This document shows, in pieces, positions 1 to 5,896 of a stretch of DNA of 5,920 bases (the stretch's first letter is position 1; each line of letters begins with the position of its first letter). The stretch is from the NCBI RefSeq assembly GCF_903642095.1, contig NZ_CAHJWD020000096.1, positions 1-5,920 on the forward strand, written 5' to 3'. The notes under the pieces are model-generated. The model worked only from the letters and a program-made list of their open reading frames with translations. It did not search any database and had not been told where the DNA came from. The DNA comes from Bathymodiolus brooksi thiotrophic gill symbiont (lineage in GTDB: Bacteria; Pseudomonadota; Gammaproteobacteria; PS1; Pseudothioglobaceae). The position numbers and the translations under genes are program-made.

Positions 1-5
1 AGAAA

Positions 6-38
6 TCGAAGTCAACCTTCACAAGGCAACTACTTCGG
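6..38 (+). other. Predicted RNA stem-loop at the 5' end
   Basis: CGAAGT (7-12) pairs perfectly with ACTTCG (32-37), extendable by a U-G pair (6/38). Inside it, CCTT (16-19) pairs with AAGG (23-26) around a CAC loop, separated by an asymmetric internal loop (CAA on one side, CAACU on the other). The result is a two-tier hairpin directly before the YY1-like site. The pairing is read from sequence; any role in the RNA is inference, and short stems like these arise by chance fairly often. Confidence 0.35.
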
Positions 39-48
39 AAAGGGAGTT

Positions 49-57
49 AAGATGGCC
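49..57 (+). promoter_or_regulatory. YY1-like site AAGATGGCC
   Basis: AAGATGGCC matches the core that YY1/Pleiohomeotic-type zinc-finger proteins bind. Human L1 carries the same nine bases close to its 5' end, where YY1 binding directs accurate transcription initiation. Here it lies about 50 bases from the left edge of the window, a comparable position if the element starts near base 1. The ATG inside it also starts the first uORF, so the bases could serve either or both purposes. A single 9-base match is weak evidence alone. Confidence 0.35.
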
Positions 58-223
58 ACCAACCATGTAATGAGTTGATTTTCAGCTCTGCAGATTTTGG
101 CTTTTTAAAGCTGTTTTTTGCTGGATCATATACAGGAAATTTACATCATCATGTTCAGAAACTAGTGGACTTTATATGCATATAATTTTCATGCCATTTC
201 ACTGAAAGATGGACTTAGAATAG
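52..223 (+). promoter_or_regulatory. Cluster of five short uORFs ahead of ORF1
   Basis: Every AUG upstream of ORF1 opens a minute frame that closes before ORF1: 52-78 (8 codons, MATNHVMS, in good context AAGATGG), 65-70 (AUG followed at once by UAA), 151-165 (4 codons), 176-205 (9 codons, with an internal AUG at 191) and 209-223 (4 codons). No AUG occurs between 224 and 298, and none of the uORFs overlaps the ORF1 start. This arrangement permits reinitiation at ORF1 but would lower its output. The coordinates are read directly; translation of the uORFs is inference. Confidence 0.5.
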
Positions 224-298
224 TTAAAGAAAACATTTTTGGATCAGAAGGATTTTCAATTATTGATTTTTGTGAGCTGTATTTTCTATATTACAACC

Positions 299-1261
299 AT
301 GCCTGTGGACAATAATCAGAAAGGTGTGAAAAATGTACAAACACTGTTGGCACCCAAAAAGCCTGGGGCTATTGATAAAGACTCTGCTAAAGAAAAACCA
401 CCAAAGCAGAACAAACGATCTCATTCAGATGTGGCAAATGAAAGTGCAGAAGGAGTTGATATGATAGGCATTCAATCTGACTTGAGTGAAATTAAACAAT
501 CCCTTCGGGGTACAGTTACCAAGTCAGATCTTAAAGGTGCAATGGACAATTTAGTACAACAAAAGGATTTAAAAGTTCTCGTCACTGATATTGTTCAGAA
601 ATTATTGACTAATTTTGAGGAAAAGATCACTAAAAAGATAGAGCATGTAATATGGGAAAGAACTGGAAAACTGCAAGATCAGTTAGACTCTTTGATGATT
701 GAAAATGAGAATATCAGGGAGCGTATCAGGGCTAAAGATAAGATCATCGAGTCCTTAGAGGAAAGAGTACAGGACAATACTAATAGATCCATTGAAGCCT
801 TAAAGTTAGCCAACTATAATGAACAGTATAGTCGAAAACACAACATTCGAATGGTTAACTTTCCAGAGAAAAAAGGTGAAATCTTGAGAGATGAGTTCGT
901 TAATTTGGTTAAGACTGAACTGAAAGTAGAAATACAACCCAGTGATGTGCAAGCCATCCATAGAATACCTGGAAAAGACGGTTTCCAGAAGCCGGTTATT
1001 GTGAAAGTGCGTAATACTGATGTGAAAATACAAATTATGCGACAGAAGAAAAACCTTACAAAAGATGTGAAATTCCACGATGACATTACTCAACGTAACC
1101 TTGGACTTATGGCAAGATTGAAAAACACTGAAAAGTTTGAAAATGTTTGGTTCTATAACTGCAATGTGTATGCGAAACCAGAAGGTAAAAGTAGAATCAG
1201 ATACGATCTTTTTGACAATATTGATGAGAAATTGAAAAAGAAGTTGAAAGAGGGCAATTAA
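299..1261 (+). CDS. LINE ORF1 protein (coiled-coil, RRM-like RNA-binding chaperone)
   Basis: A 320-residue protein. The start is the first ATG after the in-frame TAG at 221-223, with A at -3 (acaaccATG). The frame is open further upstream, but only from non-ATG codons. Residues 1-50 are Lys/Pro-rich, polar and probably disordered. Residues about 100-176 are a charged helical region with heptad-spaced hydrophobics (L125, L129, L132, I139, I143, I150, L153, V157), a likely oligomerising coiled coil. It runs into NEQYSRKHNIRMVNFPE (174-190), the characteristic junction into the RRM-like domain of L1-type ORF1 proteins. Further family-like segments are AIHRIPG (219-225), KPVIVKVRN (231-239), FHDDITQRN (259-267) and a C-terminal domain with ENVWFYNCNVYAKPEGKSRI (281-300). 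There is one cysteine and no CCHC knuckle. By family, it binds element RNA as an oligomer, coats the RNP and acts as a nucleic-acid chaperone in cis with ORF2p. The stop is TAA, overlapped by an ATG (TAATG). Confidence 0.9.
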   Translation: MPVDNNQKGVKNVQTLLAPKKPGAIDKDSAKEKPPKQNKRSHSDVANESAEGVDMIGIQSDLSEIKQSLRGTVTKSDLKGAMDNLVQQKDLKVLVTDIVQKLLTNFEEKITKKIEHVIWERTGKLQDQLDSLMIENENIRERIRAKDKIIESLEERVQDNTNRSIEALKLANYNEQYSRKHNIRMVNFPEKKGEILRDEFVNLVKTELKVEIQPSDVQAIHRIPGKDGFQKPVIVKVRNTDVKIQIMRQKKNLTKDVKFHDDITQRNLGLMARLKNTEKFENVWFYNCNVYAKPEGKSRIRYDLFDNIDEKLKKKLKEGN

Positions 1262-1347
1262 TGAACATGCATAATTAAAATTCTTTGCTTAAACTTTTTC
1301 TTAAACTGAAATATTAAAAATTATTTTTTCGTTCATTAAGGAAAATG

Positions 1348-1365
1348 TTTTTTTTTTTTTTTTTT
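1348..1365 (+). repeat. T18 homopolymer run
   Basis: Eighteen consecutive T on the sense strand, preceded by GAAAATG and followed by GATAAATGC. It could be a slippage-grown tract or the poly(A) end of a short retrosequence inserted in antisense. No target-site duplication flanks it convincingly, so the second reading is unsupported. Confidence 0.8.
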
Positions 1366-1404
1366 GATAAATGCTATCAAGATCAAGATTTCATTGTTTA
1401 AAAT

Positions 1405-1434
1405 CAACAACAACAAATATTAATAACAACAAAA
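1405..1434 (+). repeat. CAA-rich low-complexity stretch
   Basis: CAA occurs four times in tandem at 1405-1416 and a second block, AACAACAAAA, lies at 1425-1434, separated by a short AT stretch. Such sequence is poorly structured as RNA. It resembles the CAA repeats of the tobacco mosaic virus leader, but the likeness is to low-complexity sequence and no function should be assumed. Confidence 0.6.
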
Positions 1435-1542
1435 GTTGAGTAGTTTTGATTCTTTTTTTTTTTCTTTCTAACTATGAATTTTTACTTGAAAATATGAAAT
1501 AAAAAAATCATTAATCAAACATGAAAACTTATATTCATAAAT

Positions 1543-1562
1543 GGGAGATAACTCATAGTTAT
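1543..1562 (+). repeat. GGGAGATAACTC motif with overlapping hairpin
   Basis: GGGAGATAACTC (1543-1554) is a motif I recall as abundant in non-coding parts of bivalve and other mollusc transcripts. It overlaps a perfect 6-bp hairpin, ATAACT (1548-1553), loop CAT, AGTTAT (1557-1562), which can be extended by a G-U and an A-U pair. It may be a fragment of a widespread short repeat. The hairpin is read directly; the mollusc association is memory and unverified. Confidence 0.4.
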
Positions 1563-1790
1563 TTGAAAAATTATTGAATTCAATTAACATGTGATATGAT
1601 TCTTATCTTTTAAAAAAAAATATATGCCATGCTGTTAAAAACAAAGATTGGTAAATGAATACTGGTCTTAAAAAAACCCGACATCTTATGTTTATATGTG
1701 TGTATGTTTGTGTACTTCTTATGTGTTACAATTGTATATTATTTTCATTAATTAACCTGTTCCTATGGTTTATAAAACTGCTTTTCTTTT

Positions 1791-4700
1791 ATGATCATGG
1801 ATGATAATGTAACAGTATTGTCAATGAATGTGAGGGGACTTTTTTCAAACTCAAAAAAGAGGGCAGATGTATTTGATTGGGCCAAAAGTAAACATGCATC
1901 CATTGTGTGTTTTCAGGAAACACACAGTAATAATAATATAGAAAAATATTGGGAGGATGAATGGGGAAATAAATGTGTTTTCAGTCACCATGACAGTAAA
2001 AGTGCAGGTGTTTGTGTTATGTTTAAAAAAGGTCTTGATTTTGTAATTCATAATTCTGAAATTGACAGAAATGGTCGTTACATTATTTTAGATATAACTA
2101 TTCACACACAGAGACTCACTTTTGTTTGTTTATATGGTTATAATACAGATGAACCTTCACTATTTAATATTATATTGCAAAAAGTATTGACTTTTTCAAA
2201 CACAAGTATTTTATTATGTGGTGATTGGAATGTTGTTTTAGATAGGTATATGGATACATATAATATCATACATAATAGAAATCCTTACTCCCGAAAAAAA
2301 ATTGATGAAATTATTGAAGCTTTTGAACTTCTAGATCCTTGGCGCACACGTTATCCTGATGAAAGAAAATATACATGGCGTCAGTCCTCACCCATAAAGC
2401 AAAGTCGACTTGACTATTTTTTAGTTTCAGAAGACCTATACTCACTTATGAAGTATACTAAAATTATTCCAGGGTATAAAACAGACCACTCTGCTATTAT
2501 TTTCACCTTCGCAACCAGTTTAGCCAAACGAGGGAAAGGGTACTGGAAATTTAATTCCCAGTTACTAAGAGATACAGATTATATAAAGAGAGTTAAAACA
2601 TGTATTACGGAAACTATTTCCGAATATTATTTATCAGGTGATGTGGAAGATCATCTTAATGTAAGGTTTTCATGCAATGACCAAACTTTTTTTGAAATAT
2701 TAAAAATGAAGATTAGATCTATTTCCATTACATATAGTATTAACAAATCTAGAGAAGAAAAGAGTCTATATCGTACACTTGAAAATGATATACAAAATTT
2801 AGAAAATATTATGAATTCCTCCCCAGATGATGTGACTCAAGCTTCCTTAGTACACAAACAATTAGAATTAGGGAATAAACGACAACAAAAGATTGAAGGA
2901 ATACTCCTTAGATCACGGGCTAACTGGCATGAGAATGGTGAAAAGTGCTCAGAGTACTTTTGTAAACTAGAAAAGAAAAATTTTATAAAAAAGACTATCA
3001 CTGAACTTATAGATGAAAATGGCCAACATATTACAGATCCATCAGAAATCCTTCTTGAACAACAACATTTTTATAAAACTCTATATTCAAGTAGGAATAT
3101 CAATGATTATGACGAGTCATTCTTTAATCATGACATTAAACTTACAGAGGATCAAAAAGACCTATGTGAGGGAAACTTAACTTTCAAGGAATGTGCGGAG
3201 TCATTAAAATTTATGATAAATGGAAAAAGTCCTGGATCTGATGGATACACTGTTGATTTTTATAAGTTCTTTTGGAAAGATATTGGTCCATTTGTTTTTC
3301 GGTCTCTTTTCTATGGATACAATTCTGGTAAATTTTCAGAATTCCAATATCAAAGTGTTATTACCTGCATTCCTAAGGAAGGAAAAGACAGACAATATAT
3401 TGGTAATTGGCGACCTATTAGTCTTTTAAATACTGATATCAAAATAGCTTCTGCAGCATTAGCTAACAGACTTAGACCCGTTTTACCTTTCATCATAAGT
3501 GATACACAAAAGGGCTTCATGAAAGACAGATTTATGGGTGAGAACACACGCCTTTTATATGATTTAATGCACTATCTTGAGGAAAATAATAAGACAGGCC
3601 TTTTATTACTTGTTGATTTTGAAAAGGCATTCGATTCAATCGAATGGTTATTTTTGAAAAAAGCATTAAATAGCTTCAATTTTGGACCCTCCTTATGTAA
3701 ATGGTTTGAAACATTATACTCTAGTGCATCCAGCTGTGTTATTAATAATGGACACTTGTCCCACTTTTTTAATTTAGAAAGAGGCTGCCGACAAGGTGAC
3801 CCTCTTTCTCCTTACCTATTTATTATTGGTGTTGAGTTATTATCTTTGAAATTGAAAAGAAACCCTGATATTCAGGGAATTACTATTAATGATGATGAAA
3901 CACTATTGAGTCAGTATGCAGATGACACATTCTTAATTCTAGATGGGAGGGAAATATCCTTAAAGGAAACACTCTCATGTTTTGAATCATTTTACAAAGC
4001 CTCAGGGTTAAAAGTGAATGCTTCTAAAACAAAAGCAGTATGGGTGGGAAACAAAAAATATTCAGATCTTATTCTATGTCCTGAATCAAACCTTCATTGG
4101 TCACATTCAAATTTTAAACTTTTGGGGATTGAATTTTCTTTAGACTTGAACCGTATTACAGAAATTAATTTTTCAAAGAAGATTAAGGAGGTCTCTGCAA
4201 TTTTAAAGAGCTGGCAACATAGAAAACTTACATTAATGGGGAAAATTACAGTTATAAAATCTCTTGCTCTCTCAAAATTAGTTCACTTACTGACTGCATT
4301 GCCAAACCTAACACAGTCTAGGTTAAATGAATTAACTTCATTATTTTATAACTTCATATGGAATAATAAACCAGATCGTGTTAAGCGTAATACATTGATT
4401 GGTGATATCACTCAAGGTGGGCTTAATATGATACATATCCATTCTTTTAATATTTATCTAAAACTTAGTTGGATAAAAAGACTCCTGACTAATCCAGAGG
4501 GTAAATGGCAGAAGTTATTTTTAACTGACCTTAAACAGTATGGTGGTGAAAGAGTTTTATATCTACAGAAAGAAAAGCTTAGAGAAATTTCTGTTAGTTT
4601 AAAAAACCCTTTCTGGAGTGATGTTTTACTTTGTCTCAGTGAAGCAAAACCACATACTGATTCTTCTGTTAATGACACTTTATCATTAGATATTTTGAAT

Positions 4701-5570
4701 TTTTCTTCTTTAGATGATTTTCCATATTACTTATTATGGAAAAACAGAGGTGTGCAGTTTGTGAGTGATCTTATTAATCATGAAAATAAGCAATTTTATA
4801 GTTTTGAGCAAATTCAAGAGAAATTAGAAACTAACAATTTCCTGATGTTTTATAGATTGATTGCTAGAATTCCGAAAGCTTTCAAAGATTGCTTAAAAGA
4901 AAACCTTTTAGATATTCATTTTGATACACATGATACAACTGATACTTTTGTAAAAAAAATTGTATCTAATAAAAAAGCTAAATTTATATACAGAAGTCTT
5001 ATAGATAATATTGTCCAAAATCCAACTGACAAATTTTTGAAATGGGAAAAATTGTTGGATATAGAGATTACTGATTGGTCAGAATATTTTGTAATTATGA
5101 AAAGATCATGCAGAGACACCTATTTGAGAAACTTTCAGTTTAAATTTCTGCATAGGATTATAGCTACGAATTCATTTTTGTATAAAATAAAATTAAAAGA
5201 TACACACTTATGTACCTTTTGTAAAGCAAATGATGAAACCATTGAACATTTGTTCTTTGATTGTCCTATATCTTATCGATTGTGGCAATTTATTTCGAAC
5301 AGATTTAAACTATATTTTGTTAATTTTGTTTTGAACAAAGAAAACATTTTCCTTGGCTGTAAAGATGAAAGTTTATTGCTGAATTTATTGATAATACTTA
5401 CAAAAAACTATATTTACAAATGCAAACTCAATGAAGCAAAGCCAAATACAATTGAGTTAAAAAATAAGATTAAGAAGTATCAATCTTTTGATCAGTATAT
5501 AGCAAAGAAAAATAATACGGTTCAAGCCTATGAAAAATTTTGGGCACCTATATATATCATCCTAAATTAA
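1791..5570 (+). CDS. LINE ORF2 protein: APE endonuclease, reverse transcriptase, CCHC zinc motif
   Basis: A 1259-residue protein, close to the length of human L1 ORF2p. It nicks target DNA and reverse-transcribes the element RNA from the nick (target-primed reverse transcription). The endonuclease (about 7-240) shows N13, the catalytic E43 in QETH, Y115, D145 and N147 in GDWNVV, D208 in SRLDYF and D232-H233 in TDHS. After a helical linker (about 245-470), the RT includes KSPGSDG (479-485), RPISLLN (541-547), motif A VDFEKAFD (608-615, catalytic D609), motif B RGCRQGDPLSP (664-674), motif C YADD (709-712) and FKLLGI (775-780). A thumb/C-terminal region follows with RKLTLMGKITVIKSL (811-825). 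The end carries CTFC...H...C (C1141, C1144, H1153, C1158; C-X2-C-X8-H-X4-C), typical of this group. There is no RNase H. A second ATG at 1797 has much better context (A at -3, G at +4) and may be the true start, giving 1257 residues. An in-frame TAA lies at 1773-1775. The frame differs from ORF1, so a simple readthrough fusion is not possible. Confidence 0.96.
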   Translation: MIMDDNVTVLSMNVRGLFSNSKKRADVFDWAKSKHASIVCFQETHSNNNIEKYWEDEWGNKCVFSHHDSKSAGVCVMFKKGLDFVIHNSEIDRNGRYIILDITIHTQRLTFVCLYGYNTDEPSLFNIILQKVLTFSNTSILLCGDWNVVLDRYMDTYNIIHNRNPYSRKKIDEIIEAFELLDPWRTRYPDERKYTWRQSSPIKQSRLDYFLVSEDLYSLMKYTKIIPGYKTDHSAIIFTFATSLAKRGKGYWKFNSQLLRDTDYIKRVKTCITETISEYYLSGDVEDHLNVRFSCNDQTFFEILKMKIRSISITYSINKSREEKSLYRTLENDIQNLENIMNSSPDDVTQASLVHKQLELGNKRQQKIEGILLRSRANWHENGEKCSEYFCKLEKKNFIKKTITELIDENGQHITDPSEILLEQQHFYKTLYSSRNINDYDESFFNHDIKLTEDQKDLCEGNLTFKECAESLKFMINGKSPGSDGYTVDFYKFFWKDIGPFVFRSLFYGYNSGKFSEFQYQSVITCIPKEGKDRQYIGNWRPISLLNTDIKIASAALANRLRPVLPFIISDTQKGFMKDRFMGENTRLLYDLMHYLEENNKTGLLLLVDFEKAFDSIEWLFLKKALNSFNFGPSLCKWFETLYSSASSCVINNGHLSHFFNLERGCRQGDPLSPYLFIIGVELLSLKLKRNPDIQGITINDDETLLSQYADDTFLILDGREISLKETLSCFESFYKASGLKVNASKTKAVWVGNKKYSDLILCPESNLHWSHSNFKLLGIEFSLDLNRITEINFSKKIKEVSAILKSWQHRKLTLMGKITVIKSLALSKLVHLLTALPNLTQSRLNELTSLFYNFIWNNKPDRVKRNTLIGDITQGGLNMIHIHSFNIYLKLSWIKRLLTNPEGKWQKLFLTDLKQYGGERVLYLQKEKLREISVSLKNPFWSDVLLCLSEAKPHTDSSVNDTLSLDILNFSSLDDFPYYLLWKNRGVQFVSDLINHENKQFYSFEQIQEKLETNNFLMFYRLIARIPKAFKDCLKENLLDIHFDTHDTTDTFVKKIVSNKKAKFIYRSLIDNIVQNPTDKFLKWEKLLDIEITDWSEYFVIMKRSCRDTYLRNFQFKFLHRIIATNSFLYKIKLKDTHLCTFCKANDETIEHLFFDCPISYRLWQFISNRFKLYFVNFVLNKENIFLGCKDESLLLNLLIILTKNYIYKCKLNEAKPNTIELKNKIKKYQSFDQYIAKKNNTVQAYEKFWAPIYIILN

Positions 5571-5670
5571 AAAGGTATTGTAAGGCAGTTGTATATGATG
5601 GGAACAAGAATACACTTTTCACAGTATTAGCAAATATTTGAAAAAATGTACAAGTTGTAACAGACAGAAT

Positions 5671-5709
5671 GTAGAGAGTAAATGTGTGTATGAGAGATGG
5701 AGAGAGAGT
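5671..5709 (+). repeat. GA-rich purine stretch in the 3' UTR
   Basis: Two GA-repeat blocks (5673-5679 and 5692-5709, the latter near-continuous GAGAGATGGAGAGAGAG) flank a short TG repeat (5683-5690). Mammalian L1 3' UTRs hold a conserved polypurine tract, but that one is G-rich and can form quadruplexes. This one has no long G runs, so the likeness is only of position and purine bias. Confidence 0.5.
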
Positions 5710-5811
5710 CTACCTTTTCACTTTAATATTTAATTTTTTTTGTAACTCTTTTGAAATTTAATTTGTAAAAAATGAAATAGTCATTATTTTTTCACTGATT
5801 TCTTTTTAATA

Positions 5812-5866
5812 CCCCTGTATACCCTAGTCAGGTGGTAATGTACAGGGGATTGTAAAATCCTGACTA
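5812..5866 (+). ncRNA. Predicted H-type RNA pseudoknot at the 3' end
   Basis: Stem 1: CCCCTGTA (5812-5819) pairs with TACAGGGG (5841-5848), eight perfect pairs extendable by a U-G and an A-U. Stem 2: TAGTCAGG (5825-5832) pairs with CCTGACTA (5859-5866), eight perfect pairs. The halves interleave (1-2-1'-2'), so both can form together only as a pseudoknot, with loops of 5, 8 and 10 nt, which is sterically plausible. The second stem ends 13 nt before the A-rich tail begins at 5880. A recognition site for the element's own RT is the natural hypothesis. The alternative is two mutually exclusive hairpins acting as a switch. Pairing is directly visible; folding and function are inference. Confidence 0.6.
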
Positions 5867-5872
5867 TTGAAA

Positions 5873-5882
5873 AATAAATAAA
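5873..5882 (+). terminator. Overlapping AATAAA polyadenylation signals
   Basis: Two overlapping AATAAA hexamers (5873-5878 and 5877-5882) stand immediately before the A-run. The usual gap to the cleavage site is 10-30 nt, but here it is almost nil, so these may instead be part of an AAAT-type tail repeat, with the functional signal being the same bases only if cleavage falls in the A-run. Confidence 0.5.
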
Positions 5883-5896
5883 AGAAAAAAAAAAAA
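5880..5896 (+). repeat. A-rich 3' tail of the element
   Basis: The tail ends in twelve A (5885-5896) interrupted only by a G at 5884. An A-rich tail at the junction with unrelated sequence marks the 3' end of a reverse-transcribed LINE copy. Confidence 0.8.

Larger units (their letters stand above)
1..298 (+). promoter_or_regulatory. 5' UTR / presumed internal promoter region of the LINE
   Basis: This is the non-coding leader before ORF1. LINEs of this group usually carry an internal promoter here, but I see no convincing TATA box or initiator. Visible content: a predicted stem-loop at 6-38, a YY1-like AAGATGGCC at 49-57, a short palindrome GCTTTTTAAAGC at 100-111, and five tiny upstream reading frames between 52 and 223. 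The first 60 bases look richer in G and C than the rest. The promoter role is inferred from position only. Confidence 0.55.
1262..1790 (+). other. Long AT-rich inter-ORF spacer (529 nt)
   Basis: No coding region of note lies here on either strand. It is strongly AT-rich and holds an 18-T run (1348-1365), an 11-T run (1453-1463), a CAA-rich stretch (1405-1434), an AATAAA (1498-1503), a small hairpin (1548-1562), a 9-A run (1612-1620) and a TG-rich stretch (about 1687-1727). About 18 ATGs lie between the ORF1 stop and the ORF2 start. Mammalian L1 spacers are only tens of bases, so this length is notable. It could hold an internal ribosome entry element, a separate promoter, or an old insertion fixed in the lineage; the sequence alone does not choose among these. 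Confidence 0.6.
5571..5879 (+). other. 3' UTR of the LINE
   Basis: About 310 bases without a significant ORF. The first part is AT-rich, then comes a purine-rich GA stretch (about 5671-5709), T-rich sequence (5728-5810), and the interleaved inverted repeats at 5812-5866 just before the tail. In many LINEs the 3' UTR end is what the encoded RT recognises when priming. It lacks the long G-rich polypurine tract of mammalian L1, having only the GA repeat. Confidence 0.75.
1..5896 (+). mobile_element. Full-length L1/Tx1-group LINE (non-LTR retrotransposon)
   Basis: The order is leader, ORF1 (coiled coil plus RRM-like), spacer, ORF2 (APE endonuclease, RT, CCHC), 3' UTR and A-rich tail, which is the standard layout of an autonomous LINE. 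ORF2 motifs such as RPISLLN, FEKAFDSIEW, the block RKLTLMGKITVIKSL and a TLIGDITQGGLNM-type segment are typical of the L1 superfamily and most like its Tx1-type members in aquatic animals; the family call is from memory, not a search. There are no LTRs, protease, integrase or RNase H motifs. Both ORFs are open and catalytic residues are present. The 3' end is placed after the A-run at 5885-5896. The 5' end is uncertain: no duplication of the 3' flank is seen near base 1, so the element may start upstream of the window. Confidence 0.93.

Noticed and set aside
65..98. Intron-like signals (GTAATGAG followed by TTGATTTTCAG and CTCTGCAG) in the leader
   Set aside because: The implied intron would be only a few tens of bases and the donor match is poor. 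Nothing else supports splicing.
100..111. Palindrome GCTTTTTAAAGC as a promoter or operator
   Set aside because: It is short, AT-rich and not a recognised animal core promoter element; chance is sufficient.
239..298. N-terminal extension of ORF1 (20 codons) starting at a TTG
   Set aside because: The first codon is TTG, not used as a normal start in animals. The first ATG in this frame after the TAG at 221 is at 299 and has A at -3, and the family-like protein begins after it.
806..1093. Minus-strand ORFs of 90-95 codons inside ORF1
   Set aside because: They are antisense to the conserved RRM-like coding region, with no recognisable motif and composition expected of a shadow frame.
1405..1434. 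CAA repeats as a viral-omega-like translation enhancer for ORF2
   Set aside because: The stretch lies over 350 nt and many AUGs upstream of ORF2, and the likeness is only to low-complexity CAA sequence.
1335..1520. Antisense retrosequence ending in the T18 run, with TCATTAA-like repeats at about 1334 and 1508 as its target-site duplication
   Set aside because: The two flanks share only TCATTAA plus a few scattered bases. In such AT-rich sequence this is not convincing.
3220..3429. 69-codon plus-strand ORF and several minus-strand ORFs inside ORF2
   Set aside because: They overlap the conserved RT and C-terminal coding sequence in other frames and show no family signature.
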